Notes under the pieces: model-generated
Database searches by the model: none
What the model was told of the DNA's origin: nothing
Seen by the model: the letters and a program-made list of their open reading frames with translations, nothing else
Shown: positions 1 through 5,667 of the stretch, piece by piece
Layout of the letters: each line of letters opens with the position of its first letter
Position numbering within the stretch: the first letter of the stretch is position 1
Translations under genes and position numbers: made by a program
NCBI GenBank assembly: GCA_027038335.1
Contig: JALVWI010000224.1
Coordinates: 1 to 8,820 of the forward strand
Source of the DNA: Campylobacterales bacterium
Lineage (GTDB): Bacteria > Campylobacterota > Campylobacteria > Campylobacterales > JALSKU01
DNA length: 8,820 nucleotides
Direction of reading: 5' to 3'

Positions 1-526
1 TTGTTTTGATATTATTCTCTTTTATTTTATCCTCAGTTTGTCTTATTGAATTGCTGCTTGATGATTTTTTTTGAACTACTTTAGTAGTGGATATTTTAGA
101 AAATTTTTCTATAAGATTATCTATGAGTTTTGTAATTTTTTGTGGTGATTTTTGTGGTGAAAAATTTTTTAGTTCATTTTTTATATCTATTATATCTTTT
201 TTTAAAGAGCTTTTTTTATAATATTTTTGAAGTAGAATTGTTATCTCTTTTTGTATATTTTTAAGTTCCGAGGGATGTTCTTTGTAAAACTCCATATTTT
301 GAAGTTCAGTAAAAATATTTTTAAAAGCTAGGATATTTTTTTCACTATTTTTTGTCATCAAATCAGTAGGATTTAAAATAGTTTTTTGTAGAGTATTCAA
401 AATATTTTGATGAGAAGTTTTAGGATTGAAGCTTTTGATTTCATTTAAAATTTTATTGATATTTTTTTCTTCTATAGATAATAAATCCGGTTTTGCATTG
501 CTTGTTGATAAATTAGATACAAGCAT
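1..526 (-). CDS. Lys/Asn/Ser-rich protein of unknown function, N-terminal part (runs off window)
   Basis: An open reading frame on the minus strand starts with ATG at 526-524 and stays open for 175 codons to the window edge, so the C-terminus is missing. The start is supported by an AGGAGAT ribosome site at 534-540, seven bases away. The protein begins MLVSNLSTSNAKPDLLSIEE and has no signal peptide or membrane segment. It is very rich in Lys, Asn, Ser and Ile, looks mostly helical, and contains a tandem SPQK-SPQK at residues 123-130 followed by a basic, serine-rich linker around 149-165. No domain is recognisable. Low-complexity, Lys/Ser-rich N-terminal halves occur in flagellar hook-length control (FliK-like) proteins of this phylum, but I see no FliK signature, so this is only a guess. 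It is divergent from trxA. Confidence 0.75.
   Translation of the reverse strand, partial: MLVSNLSTSNAKPDLLSIEEKNINKILNEIKSFNPKTSHQNILNTLQKTILNPTDLMTKNSEKNILAFKNIFTELQNMEFYKEHPSELKNIQKEITILLQKYYKKSSLKKDIIDIKNELKNFSPQKSPQKITKLIDNLIEKFSKISTTKVVQKKSSSSNSIRQTEDKIKENNIKT
137..160 (-). repeat. Perfect 12-bp tandem duplication inside the unknown gene
   Basis: TTTTTGTGGTGA occurs twice in direct succession (137-148 and 149-160). On the coding strand this gives the codons TCA CCA CAA AAA twice, that is Ser-Pro-Gln-Lys repeated. The two copies are identical at the DNA level, which suggests a recent slippage duplication that kept the reading frame. Confidence 0.85.
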
Positions 527-571
527 TTAAATTATCTCCTTTGATTCTTATTTTACTAACTGACTTTTGAT

Positions 572-577
572 ATTATA
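572..577 (-). promoter_or_regulatory. -10 box of the leftward promoter for the unknown gene at 526
   Basis: The plus strand reads ATTATA here, giving TATAAT on the minus strand, about 45 bases upstream of the leftward ATG. No good -35 hexamer lies at the usual distance, which is common for vegetative promoters in Campylobacterota. This is a prediction from consensus match and position only. Confidence 0.45.
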
Positions 578-599
578 TCGGATTTTAAAGAAAAGATAG

Positions 600-605
600 T
601 ATAAT
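600..605 (+). promoter_or_regulatory. -10 box of the trxA promoter
   Basis: A perfect TATAAT sits 44 bases upstream of the trxA ATG, predicting a transcript start near 611-612 and a leader of roughly 38 bases. No -35 TTGACA-like element is seen 17 bases upstream, as expected for this phylum. It lies back to back with the leftward TATAAT at 572-577. Confidence 0.55.
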
Positions 606-614
606 ATCGTCTCA

Positions 615-630
615 AAGTGTAATAACACTT
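615..630. promoter_or_regulatory. Inverted repeat in the trxA leader (possible operator or 5' UTR hairpin)
   Basis: AAGTGT (615-620) and ACACTT (625-630) form a perfect 6-bp dyad around AATA. It lies just downstream of the predicted transcript start and ends 7 bases before the AAGGAGAT ribosome site at 638-645. As DNA it could be a repressor operator; as RNA it would form a short stem beside the ribosome site. It does not match a regulator site I know. Confidence 0.45.
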
Positions 631-649
631 AAATTTTAAGGAGATTATA

Positions 650-967
650 ATGGGAAAATATATAGAACTTAACGCATCTAATTTTAATGACACTATAAAA
701 GAGGGTGTAACATTGGTTGATTTTTGGGCACCATGGTGTGGACCTTGTAGGATGATAGCTCCGGTTATCGAAGAGTTGGCAAATGACTATGAAGGTAAAG
801 CAAAGATTTGTAAAGTCAATACTGACGAAGAACAAGATATCGCTATCCAATACGGTATCAGATCTATTCCTACAATTCTTTTCTTTAAAGATGGTCAACT
901 CGCAGACCAAATGATAGGTGCGGCAGGCAAGCAAGTAATCGCAGAAAAATTGGATGCCCTTTTATAA
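650..967 (+). CDS. trxA: Thioredoxin
   Basis: Small cytoplasmic dithiol reductase that reduces protein disulfides and is recycled by thioredoxin reductase, encoded two genes downstream. The 105 residues match the normal length of bacterial thioredoxin. The active site WCGPC is at residues 29-33, the buried acid is Asp24 in VDFWAPW, and the cis-proline is Pro74 in RSIPTILFF. The start is set by a strong AAGGAGAT site 4 bases upstream of ATG. It is the first gene of a rightward run that continues with a thioredoxin-like membrane protein only two bases after its stop, then trxB. A GGGAG hairpin just past the stop (983-1005) may make trxA mRNA more abundant than the downstream genes, which is inference. 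Confidence 0.98.
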   Translation: MGKYIELNASNFNDTIKEGVTLVDFWAPWCGPCRMIAPVIEELANDYEGKAKICKVNTDEEQDIAIQYGIRSIPTILFFKDGQLADQMIGAAGKQVIAEKLDALL

Positions 968-969
968 AA

Positions 970-1425
970 ATGGGCTTTAAAAAAGGGAGAAAACTTTTCT
1001 CCCTTAACTATCTCTTTGCATCATTTTTTGGTGCATTGATGATAGCAAGTGCTTATGCATACTTTAACTATAAGTTTGCAGAGTTTAAATTTATCGACTT
1101 TAACAAATGGATCTTTTATGAAAAAAAAGATATTTTTAAACCTAAAGATGAAAAATATATAGTGATTTTATTTAGTTCCCGCAAAGATAATCTCAAAAAA
1201 TTAGTAAAAAAAGTAAAAAATAGATACAAAATTTTAGCCATTGATATTTACCAAAAAAGATTTAAAAATAGTAAAAATGTGATATACTTAACTAGTGGTA
1301 TAAATAGACTCATTGCTTTTATACAAAGATTCAATATCTATACTGTACCTTCACTTTTTATCATAAAAAGAGTTAATAAAGGCAAATATAAACAAGATAG
1401 TATGATAAGAGCGATTAACAATTAA
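970..1425 (+). CDS. Membrane-anchored thioredoxin-fold-like protein without cysteines
   Basis: I do not recognise a named family. The 151-residue protein has a basic N-terminus, one membrane span at about residues 13-31, then a soluble, very lysine-rich domain. That domain resembles a thioredoxin fold: a hydrophobic strand YIVILFSS (63-70) where thioredoxin has its first core strand, a second strand ILAIDIY (88-94), and RFNIYTVPSLFIIK (120-133), which lines up with the cis-proline segment QYGIRSIPTILFFK of the neighbouring TrxA. The place of WCGPC is taken by SSRKDN, and the whole protein contains no cysteine, so it cannot be a thiol oxidoreductase. The ATG lies two bases after the trxA stop with no ribosome site, which suggests translational coupling. 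A later ATG at 1039 would remove half of the membrane span. The fold assignment is inference. Confidence 0.75.
   Translation: MGFKKGRKLFSLNYLFASFFGALMIASAYAYFNYKFAEFKFIDFNKWIFYEKKDIFKPKDEKYIVILFSSRKDNLKKLVKKVKNRYKILAIDIYQKRFKNSKNVIYLTSGINRLIAFIQRFNIYTVPSLFIIKRVNKGKYKQDSMIRAINN
983..1005 (+). terminator. Hairpin after trxA (possible attenuator or leaky terminator)
   Basis: AAGGGAGAA (983-991) pairs perfectly with TTCTCCCTT (997-1005), leaving a five-base loop that could close further. It starts 16 bases past the trxA stop and lies in codons 5-12 of the next gene. The sequence after it, AACTATCTCTTT, is only partly T-rich, so as an intrinsic terminator it would be weak. It could instead act as an mRNA stabiliser for trxA or limit translation of the next gene. 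Confidence 0.45.
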
Positions 1426-1454
1426 AAATTAAAAATTAAAAATGAAAAATTGAT
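1420..1454 (+). repeat. Heptameric tandem repeat, unit AATTAAA
   Basis: Five 7-bp units follow one another in phase: three perfect AATTAAA copies from 1420, then AATGAAA, then a diverged AATTGAT ending at 1454. The tract overlaps the stop codon of the preceding gene and ends just before the trxB ribosome site AAGGA (1457-1461). It is one of four intergenic heptamer tracts in this window. Confidence 0.75.
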
Positions 1455-1467
1455 GTAAGGATTTAAA

Positions 1468-2409
1468 ATGTTGGATTTGGCGATTATTGGAGGAGGTCCG
1501 GCTGGACTTACTGCGGGACTTTATGCTACTAGAGGCGGTTTGGAAAATGTTGTAATGTTTGAAAAAGGGATGCCCGGAGGTCAAATCACACAAAGCAGTG
1601 AGATAGAAAACTATCCGGGAGTTTCAGGAGAAATTACAGGAATGGAACTTATGGAGAGTTGGCCTGCTCAATGTATGAAATTTGGCTTAAAGCACGAAAT
1701 GAAAGAGGTTACAAGAGTTAGCTTAAATGAAGATAAAACTTTTAAAGTCTCTCTTGCAGGCGGAGAAAATGTAGATACAAAAAGTGTTATAGTTTGTACC
1801 GGTAGCACTCCAAGAAGAGCAGGCTTTGAAGGAGAAGATGAATTTTTTGGAAAAGGTGTTAGTACTTGTGCTACTTGTGATGGATTTTTCTATAAAGGTA
1901 AAGAAGTAGCAGTTTTAGGAGGAGGTGATACAGCCTTAGAAGAAGCTTTGTATCTTTCTAAAATTTGTTCTAAAGTTTACCTTATACACAGAAGAGATGC
2001 TTTTAGGGCAAGCCCTGCAACTGTTCAAAGGGTAAAAGAGAGTGACAATATAGAGCTTGTTTTAAATTCTTCAGTAAAAAAAGTATATGGAAATGCCATG
2101 GGGGTTGAGGGAGTATTGACAGTTGACAAAGATGGAAATGAGAGAGATATAAAAGTTCCGGGCATTTTTATATTTGTTGGAATGAATGTAAATAATTTTG
2201 TGTTAAAGCAAAATGATGGTTCATATCTTTGTGAAGTAAGTGATAGGGGTGAAGTTATAGTAGATCTCTCTATGAAAACATCAGTTGCCGGCTTGTTTGC
2301 AGCAGGTGATATTCGTATAGAGGCTCCAAAACAGGTAGTTTGTGCAGCAGGTGACGGAGCAACGGCTGCTATAAAAGCTATATCTTATGTAGACTCTTTA
2401 GGAGAATAA
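1468..2409 (+). CDS. trxB: Thioredoxin reductase (NADPH)
   Basis: Flavoprotein that passes electrons from NADPH through FAD and a redox-active disulfide to thioredoxin. Its 313 residues are the usual length of low-molecular-weight TrxB. The FAD-binding GGGPAG is at residues 8-13, the redox pair CATC at 134-137 (within STCATCDGFF), the NADPH site GGGDTA at 151-156 with the phosphate-binding HRRDAFR at 174-180, and the second FAD motif GLFAAGDIR at 275-283. The HRR motif argues for NADPH and not ferredoxin. The ATG has AAGGA at 1457-1461, six bases away. It lies downstream of trxA, its likely substrate, and its stop is one base before the dapB start. Confidence 0.97.
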   Translation: MLDLAIIGGGPAGLTAGLYATRGGLENVVMFEKGMPGGQITQSSEIENYPGVSGEITGMELMESWPAQCMKFGLKHEMKEVTRVSLNEDKTFKVSLAGGENVDTKSVIVCTGSTPRRAGFEGEDEFFGKGVSTCATCDGFFYKGKEVAVLGGGDTALEEALYLSKICSKVYLIHRRDAFRASPATVQRVKESDNIELVLNSSVKKVYGNAMGVEGVLTVDKDGNERDIKVPGIFIFVGMNVNNFVLKQNDGSYLCEVSDRGEVIVDLSMKTSVAGLFAAGDIRIEAPKQVVCAAGDGATAAIKAISYVDSLGE

Positions 2410-2410
2410 A

Positions 2411-3181
2411 TTGATAAAAATAGGAATTCATGGATCAACAGGAAGAGTTGGAAAACTTTTGATAGAAAATTTAAAAAATGATAGCGAAGTAGAGATTGCA
2501 GTTTTACATGCGATAGAAGAGTTTAGTTTTGAAATACCTAAAGGAGTTTTGGTAACAAATGATACTAAAACACTTTTGGAAAACTCTGATGTAGTCATAG
2601 ACTTTACATTGCCGGCAGGAACGCAATCACTCTTGGAGTGTGCTATAAACGAAGTGCCAAAACCGCTTGTTATAGGCACAACAGGTCTCAATCCTCATCA
2701 GCACAACTTGATAAAAGAGTTGAGTAAACTCTCTCCCGTACTTTACTCGACCAATATGTCTTTAGGAGTTGCCGTGCTAAATAAATTGGCTTATTTAGCC
2801 TCTGAGACATTAAGTGACTTTGATGTAGAGATAGTAGAGATGCACCATAGATATAAAAAAGATGCACCTAGCGGAACTGCTTTAACTTTAGGGGAAAATG
2901 TAGCAAATGCTAGAGGACTTGTGCTTGACGAAGTAAGAGTAAGCGGTAGAAACGGCAATATCGGCGAAAGAAGTAAAGATGAGATAGCCATTATGGCTTT
3001 AAGAGGTGGAGATATAGTTGGTCGTCATACTGTTGGATTTTATAATGATGGGGAGTTTATAGAATTAAACCATACTGCAACAAGTAGAGATACTTTTGCA
3101 AAAGGTGCTATAAGAGCTGCCAAATGGATAGTAGGCAAGGAACCGAAACTTTATAGTATAAATGATTGTTTAGGACTTTAA
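2411..3181 (+). CDS. dapB: 4-hydroxy-tetrahydrodipicolinate reductase
   Basis: Cytoplasmic enzyme of the diaminopimelate/lysine pathway, reducing the dihydrodipicolinate precursor with NAD(P)H. The Rossmann motif GSTGRVG is at residues 8-14, GTTG at 89-92, the catalytic histidine pair in EMHHRYKKDAPSGTA at 145-146 with the lysine at 149-150 and the substrate-binding PSGTA at 153-157, and RGGDIVGRH at 198-206. The length of 256 is slightly shorter than E. coli DapB. The start is TTG at 2411, one base after the trxB stop, with GGAG at 2401-2404. It is well supported because the Rossmann strand begins at residue 2 and no ATG lies upstream in frame. The tight spacing suggests coupling to trxB. 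Confidence 0.96.
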   Translation: MIKIGIHGSTGRVGKLLIENLKNDSEVEIAVLHAIEEFSFEIPKGVLVTNDTKTLLENSDVVIDFTLPAGTQSLLECAINEVPKPLVIGTTGLNPHQHNLIKELSKLSPVLYSTNMSLGVAVLNKLAYLASETLSDFDVEIVEMHHRYKKDAPSGTALTLGENVANARGLVLDEVRVSGRNGNIGERSKDEIAIMALRGGDIVGRHTVGFYNDGEFIELNHTATSRDTFAKGAIRAAKWIVGKEPKLYSINDCLGL

Positions 3182-3182
3182 A

Positions 3183-4526
3183 ATGTGTGCGGTAGTAGGA
3201 GTTTATGGTGATGAAAATGCTTCTAGGATAGCTTATTATGCTCTTTTTGCTATGCAACATCGTGGTCAAGAAGCTACGGGGATCAGTGCTAGTGACGGTG
3301 AGCATATAACAACTATCAAAAGCAGAGGTTTAGTAACTGAAGTATTTAATGATAGCTCATTTGATATACTAAAAGGTGATATGGCTATAGGTCATAACAG
3401 ATACTCTACTGCCGGACATGATTCTATACTAGATGCCCAGCCTATCTTTGCAAGATACTCTTTAGGTGAAATTTCCATAGTTCACAACGGTAACTTAATC
3501 AACAAGAATGAGGTAAGGAAAGAGCTTATAAAAGAGGGGGCTATCTTTGCAACTTCAATGGATACGGAAAATGTTGTCCATTTGATAGCTAGAAGCCAAG
3601 AAGAGCATTTGAAAGATAGAATTATAGAGGCTTTGGAAAAAGTTAAAGGCGCATACTGTTTTATCATTCAAAGTAGATCTAAAATGTTTGTCATAAGAGA
3701 TAGATACGGTGTAAGACCATTATCTCTAGGAAAGCTTGAAAATGGTGGATATATAGTAGCTAGTGAAACATGTGCATTTGATCTTGTGAAAGCAAAATTT
3801 ATAAGAGATATAAGACCGGGCGAAATGCTTATATTTGATAAAGAGTTACCGGAAGAGATGAAATCTATTCAGCTTTATGAGAGTGATTATAGACCTTGTG
3901 CATTTGAATATATATATTTTGCAAGACCTGATAGTGTAATAGATAGAAAAAGTGTTTATAAAGTAAGAGGAAGAATTGGATGGGCTTTGGCAAATGAAGC
4001 ATCTCATATACAAGCTGATATGGTTGTGCCTGTACCTGATAGTGGAGTAGCCGCAGCTTTAGGATACTCTAAAAAAAGCGGTATTCCTTTTGAATTAGCG
4101 ATAGTTAGAAACCACTATGTGGGAAGAACTTTTATAGAACCAACTCAAGAATTAAGAGATATGAAAGTTAAACTAAAGCTATCTCCCATAAAAGAGAAGA
4201 TTAAAGATAAAAAAGTGATAGTCTTGGATGATTCGCTTGTAAGAGGAACTACTTCAAGGCAAATAGTAAAAATGCTAAGAGAATCCGGAGCCAAAGAGGT
4301 ACACATGATGATAGCCGCTCCAGAGATAAAATATCCTTGCAAATACGGTATAGATACACCAAGTTTTGATGAATTGATGAGTGCCAATAAAACAAAAGAT
4401 GAGATAAGAGACTACATGGGAGCAGATAGCCTTACTTTTTTAAGCATAGAAGCTCTCAAAGAAGCTATAGGATATGATAGAAACTATTCGCTAGTCAGTT
4501 TTGACGGAGATTATTTTATCAAGTAA
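3183..4526 (+). CDS. purF: Amidophosphoribosyltransferase
   Basis: First committed enzyme of purine synthesis: converts PRPP and glutamine to phosphoribosylamine. The N-terminal glutaminase half starts directly with the nucleophile Cys2 (MCAVVGVYG), so no propeptide needs removal; HNRYST at 71-76 and HNGN at 101-104 are further glutaminase landmarks. The phosphoribosyltransferase half has the PRPP motif VIVLDDSLVRGTTS at 344-357. The overall pattern (CAFEYIYFARPDSVID, residues 239-254; PCKYGID, 385-391) follows the Bacillus type that binds a 4Fe-4S cluster. However, the C-terminal CLACF motif of that type reads SLVSF here (436-440), so two of the four ligands are serines. It has 447 residues. 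The ATG is one base after the dapB stop, with AGGA at 3172-3175. Confidence 0.97.
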   Translation: MCAVVGVYGDENASRIAYYALFAMQHRGQEATGISASDGEHITTIKSRGLVTEVFNDSSFDILKGDMAIGHNRYSTAGHDSILDAQPIFARYSLGEISIVHNGNLINKNEVRKELIKEGAIFATSMDTENVVHLIARSQEEHLKDRIIEALEKVKGAYCFIIQSRSKMFVIRDRYGVRPLSLGKLENGGYIVASETCAFDLVKAKFIRDIRPGEMLIFDKELPEEMKSIQLYESDYRPCAFEYIYFARPDSVIDRKSVYKVRGRIGWALANEASHIQADMVVPVPDSGVAAALGYSKKSGIPFELAIVRNHYVGRTFIEPTQELRDMKVKLKLSPIKEKIKDKKVIVLDDSLVRGTTSRQIVKMLRESGAKEVHMMIAAPEIKYPCKYGIDTPSFDELMSANKTKDEIRDYMGADSLTFLSIEALKEAIGYDRNYSLVSFDGDYFIK

Positions 4527-4554
4527 GGATTTAGGTTTTAGGTTTTAGGATTAA
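4527..4554 (+). repeat. Heptameric tandem repeat, unit GGTTTTA
   Basis: Four 7-bp units begin exactly at the base after the purF stop codon: GGATTTA, two GGTTTTA, then GGATTAA. Units differ by one to three bases. No hairpin terminator is visible for purF here. Confidence 0.75.
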
Positions 4555-4562
4555 GATAAAGT

Positions 4563-4597
4563 TACTATCAACTATTAACTATATACCATCAACCGAT
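4563..4597. repeat. Heptameric tandem repeat, unit AACTATC
   Basis: Five in-phase 7-bp units: TACTATC, AACTATT, AACTATA, TACCATC and AACCGAT. The tract fills the rest of the convergent purF gap and ends on the first base of the leftward gene's stop codon. The 8 bases between this and the GGTTTTA tract leave almost no unique sequence in the gap. Confidence 0.75.
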
Positions 4598-5142
4598 TAG
4601 TGGCAATATAGCTTGTATCTTATATTAGCTTTTTGAAAGTATGGTGGGTATGGCATAGTAGCACTAAAGCTTATTATATCTCCGGGTTTTAGATTTTTAG
4701 CTATTGTGAAATCTTTTATAATAGTTGACGGTCTATCTTTCTCGCTTGAAAAAAGTGAACCAATACCGGAACGAGGAGCATAAAAAGTCTTACCTGAGAT
4801 ATTATTTAAATTAAGTGCATTATTTACCATTTTGACTTCAAGTTTACAATGTCCTATTTTAAATCTTCCTACATTTTGAACCCGTCCAAAAAACATAATA
4901 GTTTCATTCAAAAGTACTCTTTTGTGAGTTATATTGATAAGTTTGCCTTTTTTTGTATATTTATCTAACACAAACATTGAGAAGATTGAAAGCATACTAA
5001 TAACAAGAAAAGATGAAAAAACCATAGACCAAAATATTTTTGGATTGGTCTCTTTTTTTGCAATGATAACAAGCAAGATAAAAAGAAGAAGAAAAATGAT
5101 AAGAGTTATCCAGTGCAAAATAGTAAAATAAGTCATATCCAT
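4597..5142 (-). CDS. Two-span membrane protein, DUF2393-like (copy A)
   Basis: Function unknown. The protein has two membrane spans (about residues 8-28 and 37-58) separated by a short lysine-rich loop, then a soluble beta-rich domain (about 65-180) containing GRVQNVGRFKIGHCKLEV, a pattern like the G-x-V-x-N-x-G strands of FxLYD-type domains. The charge pattern (neutral N-terminus, positive loop) suggests that the C-terminal domain faces the periplasm. It has only two cysteines, Cys99 and the penultimate Cys180. Of two nearby ATGs, the second (5136-5134) fits better: the AAGGA at 5142-5146 is five bases from it but touches the first, giving 179 residues instead of 181. It follows a related gene by three bases. 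The DUF2393 label is from memory of the family's look in Campylobacterota and is moderately sure. Confidence 0.8.
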   Translation of the reverse strand: MDMTYFTILHWITLIIFLLLFILLVIIAKKETNPKIFWSMVFSSFLVISMLSIFSMFVLDKYTKKGKLINITHKRVLLNETIMFFGRVQNVGRFKIGHCKLEVKMVNNALNLNNISGKTFYAPRSGIGSLFSSEKDRPSTIIKDFTIAKNLKPGDIISFSATMPYPPYFQKANIRYKLYCH

Positions 5143-5145
5143 CCT

Positions 5146-5661
5146 TTAATAACAAGCAATTTTAGAGATCAATTTTTTACTATTACTATATAACACATTA
5201 TCCAAAATTTTCTTTAAAGTGTATGAACTATTTTTAGATATAGGTTTGTATAGGTATATCATCTTGGTTTGTAACGGTTTTAATTCAAAAAGAAAATTTT
5301 TTAGTTTTGAATTACTTTTTTTGATAATTTTTAACTCTATAAAACATTGGTTGAAATTAATCTTGGAGAGATTTTTTATCTTAGCTTCCAATAAAAGTGA
5401 ATTGGAAAAGTGTAAAGGTTTTATTTTTTTTATGATAAATTCACTCTTTCTTAAGGTTTGATTTAAAAATTCTTTAACACCAAATATGCCTAAAGGCAAT
5501 ACCAAAAAGGAGAGTATAAATATCAAAAATCCTACAAAAGGTTTTTTAAACAATAGTATAAGCGATAGGATAAAAAGAAGTAAAAAAACCATACTTACTA
5601 TCGCAATTCCAATATAATCATAAAGACTGAGATTTTGAAAATATAGTTTTAAAAACTCCAA
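5146..5661 (-). CDS. Two-span membrane protein, DUF2393-like (copy B)
   Basis: Function unknown; a diverged relative of the next gene in the operon. The 171 residues include two membrane spans (about 17-38 and 42-61) joined by a tight loop with two lysines, then a lysine-rich domain. LLLEAKIKNLSKINFNQC (89-106) corresponds to the GRVQNVGRFKIGHC region of copy A. Exactly two cysteines are present, Cys106 and the penultimate Cys170, matching Cys99 and Cys180 of copy A. The start is TTG at 5661-5659, with AGG (5667-5669) five bases upstream overlapping the hisIE stop codon region; no ATG lies near. It is six bases after hisIE and three bases before copy A, so all are very likely co-transcribed. 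Confidence 0.78.
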   Translation of the reverse strand: MEFLKLYFQNLSLYDYIGIAIVSMVFLLLFILSLILLFKKPFVGFLIFILSFLVLPLGIFGVKEFLNQTLRKSEFIIKKIKPLHFSNSLLLEAKIKNLSKINFNQCFIELKIIKKSNSKLKNFLFELKPLQTKMIYLYKPISKNSSYTLKKILDNVLYSNSKKLISKIACY

Positions 5662-5667
5662 AACTAC

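Noticed and set aside
65..72. T8 tract in the unknown gene, and A8 tracts at 1121-1128 and 8566-8573, as possible phase-variation switches
   Set aside because: Runs of seven or eight A or T are expected in DNA this AT-rich, and known phase-variable tracts in Campylobacterota are mainly longer G/C runs. All genes are intact here.
1..526. Calling the left-edge gene fliK
   Set aside because: Only the low-complexity N-terminal portion is visible and no hook-length control domain can be seen; flagellar neighbours are not in the window.
1420..4597. Heptamer tracts as CRISPR or IS remnants
   Set aside because: Units are contiguous 7-mers without spacers, there are no terminal inverted repeats, and no cas or transposase gene is in view.
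4934..5461. Plus-strand reading frames of 65 and 80 codons opposite the two small membrane proteins
   Set aside because: They are antisense shadows. The minus-strand frames have tight operon spacing, better starts and a shared two-span architecture with matched cysteines.
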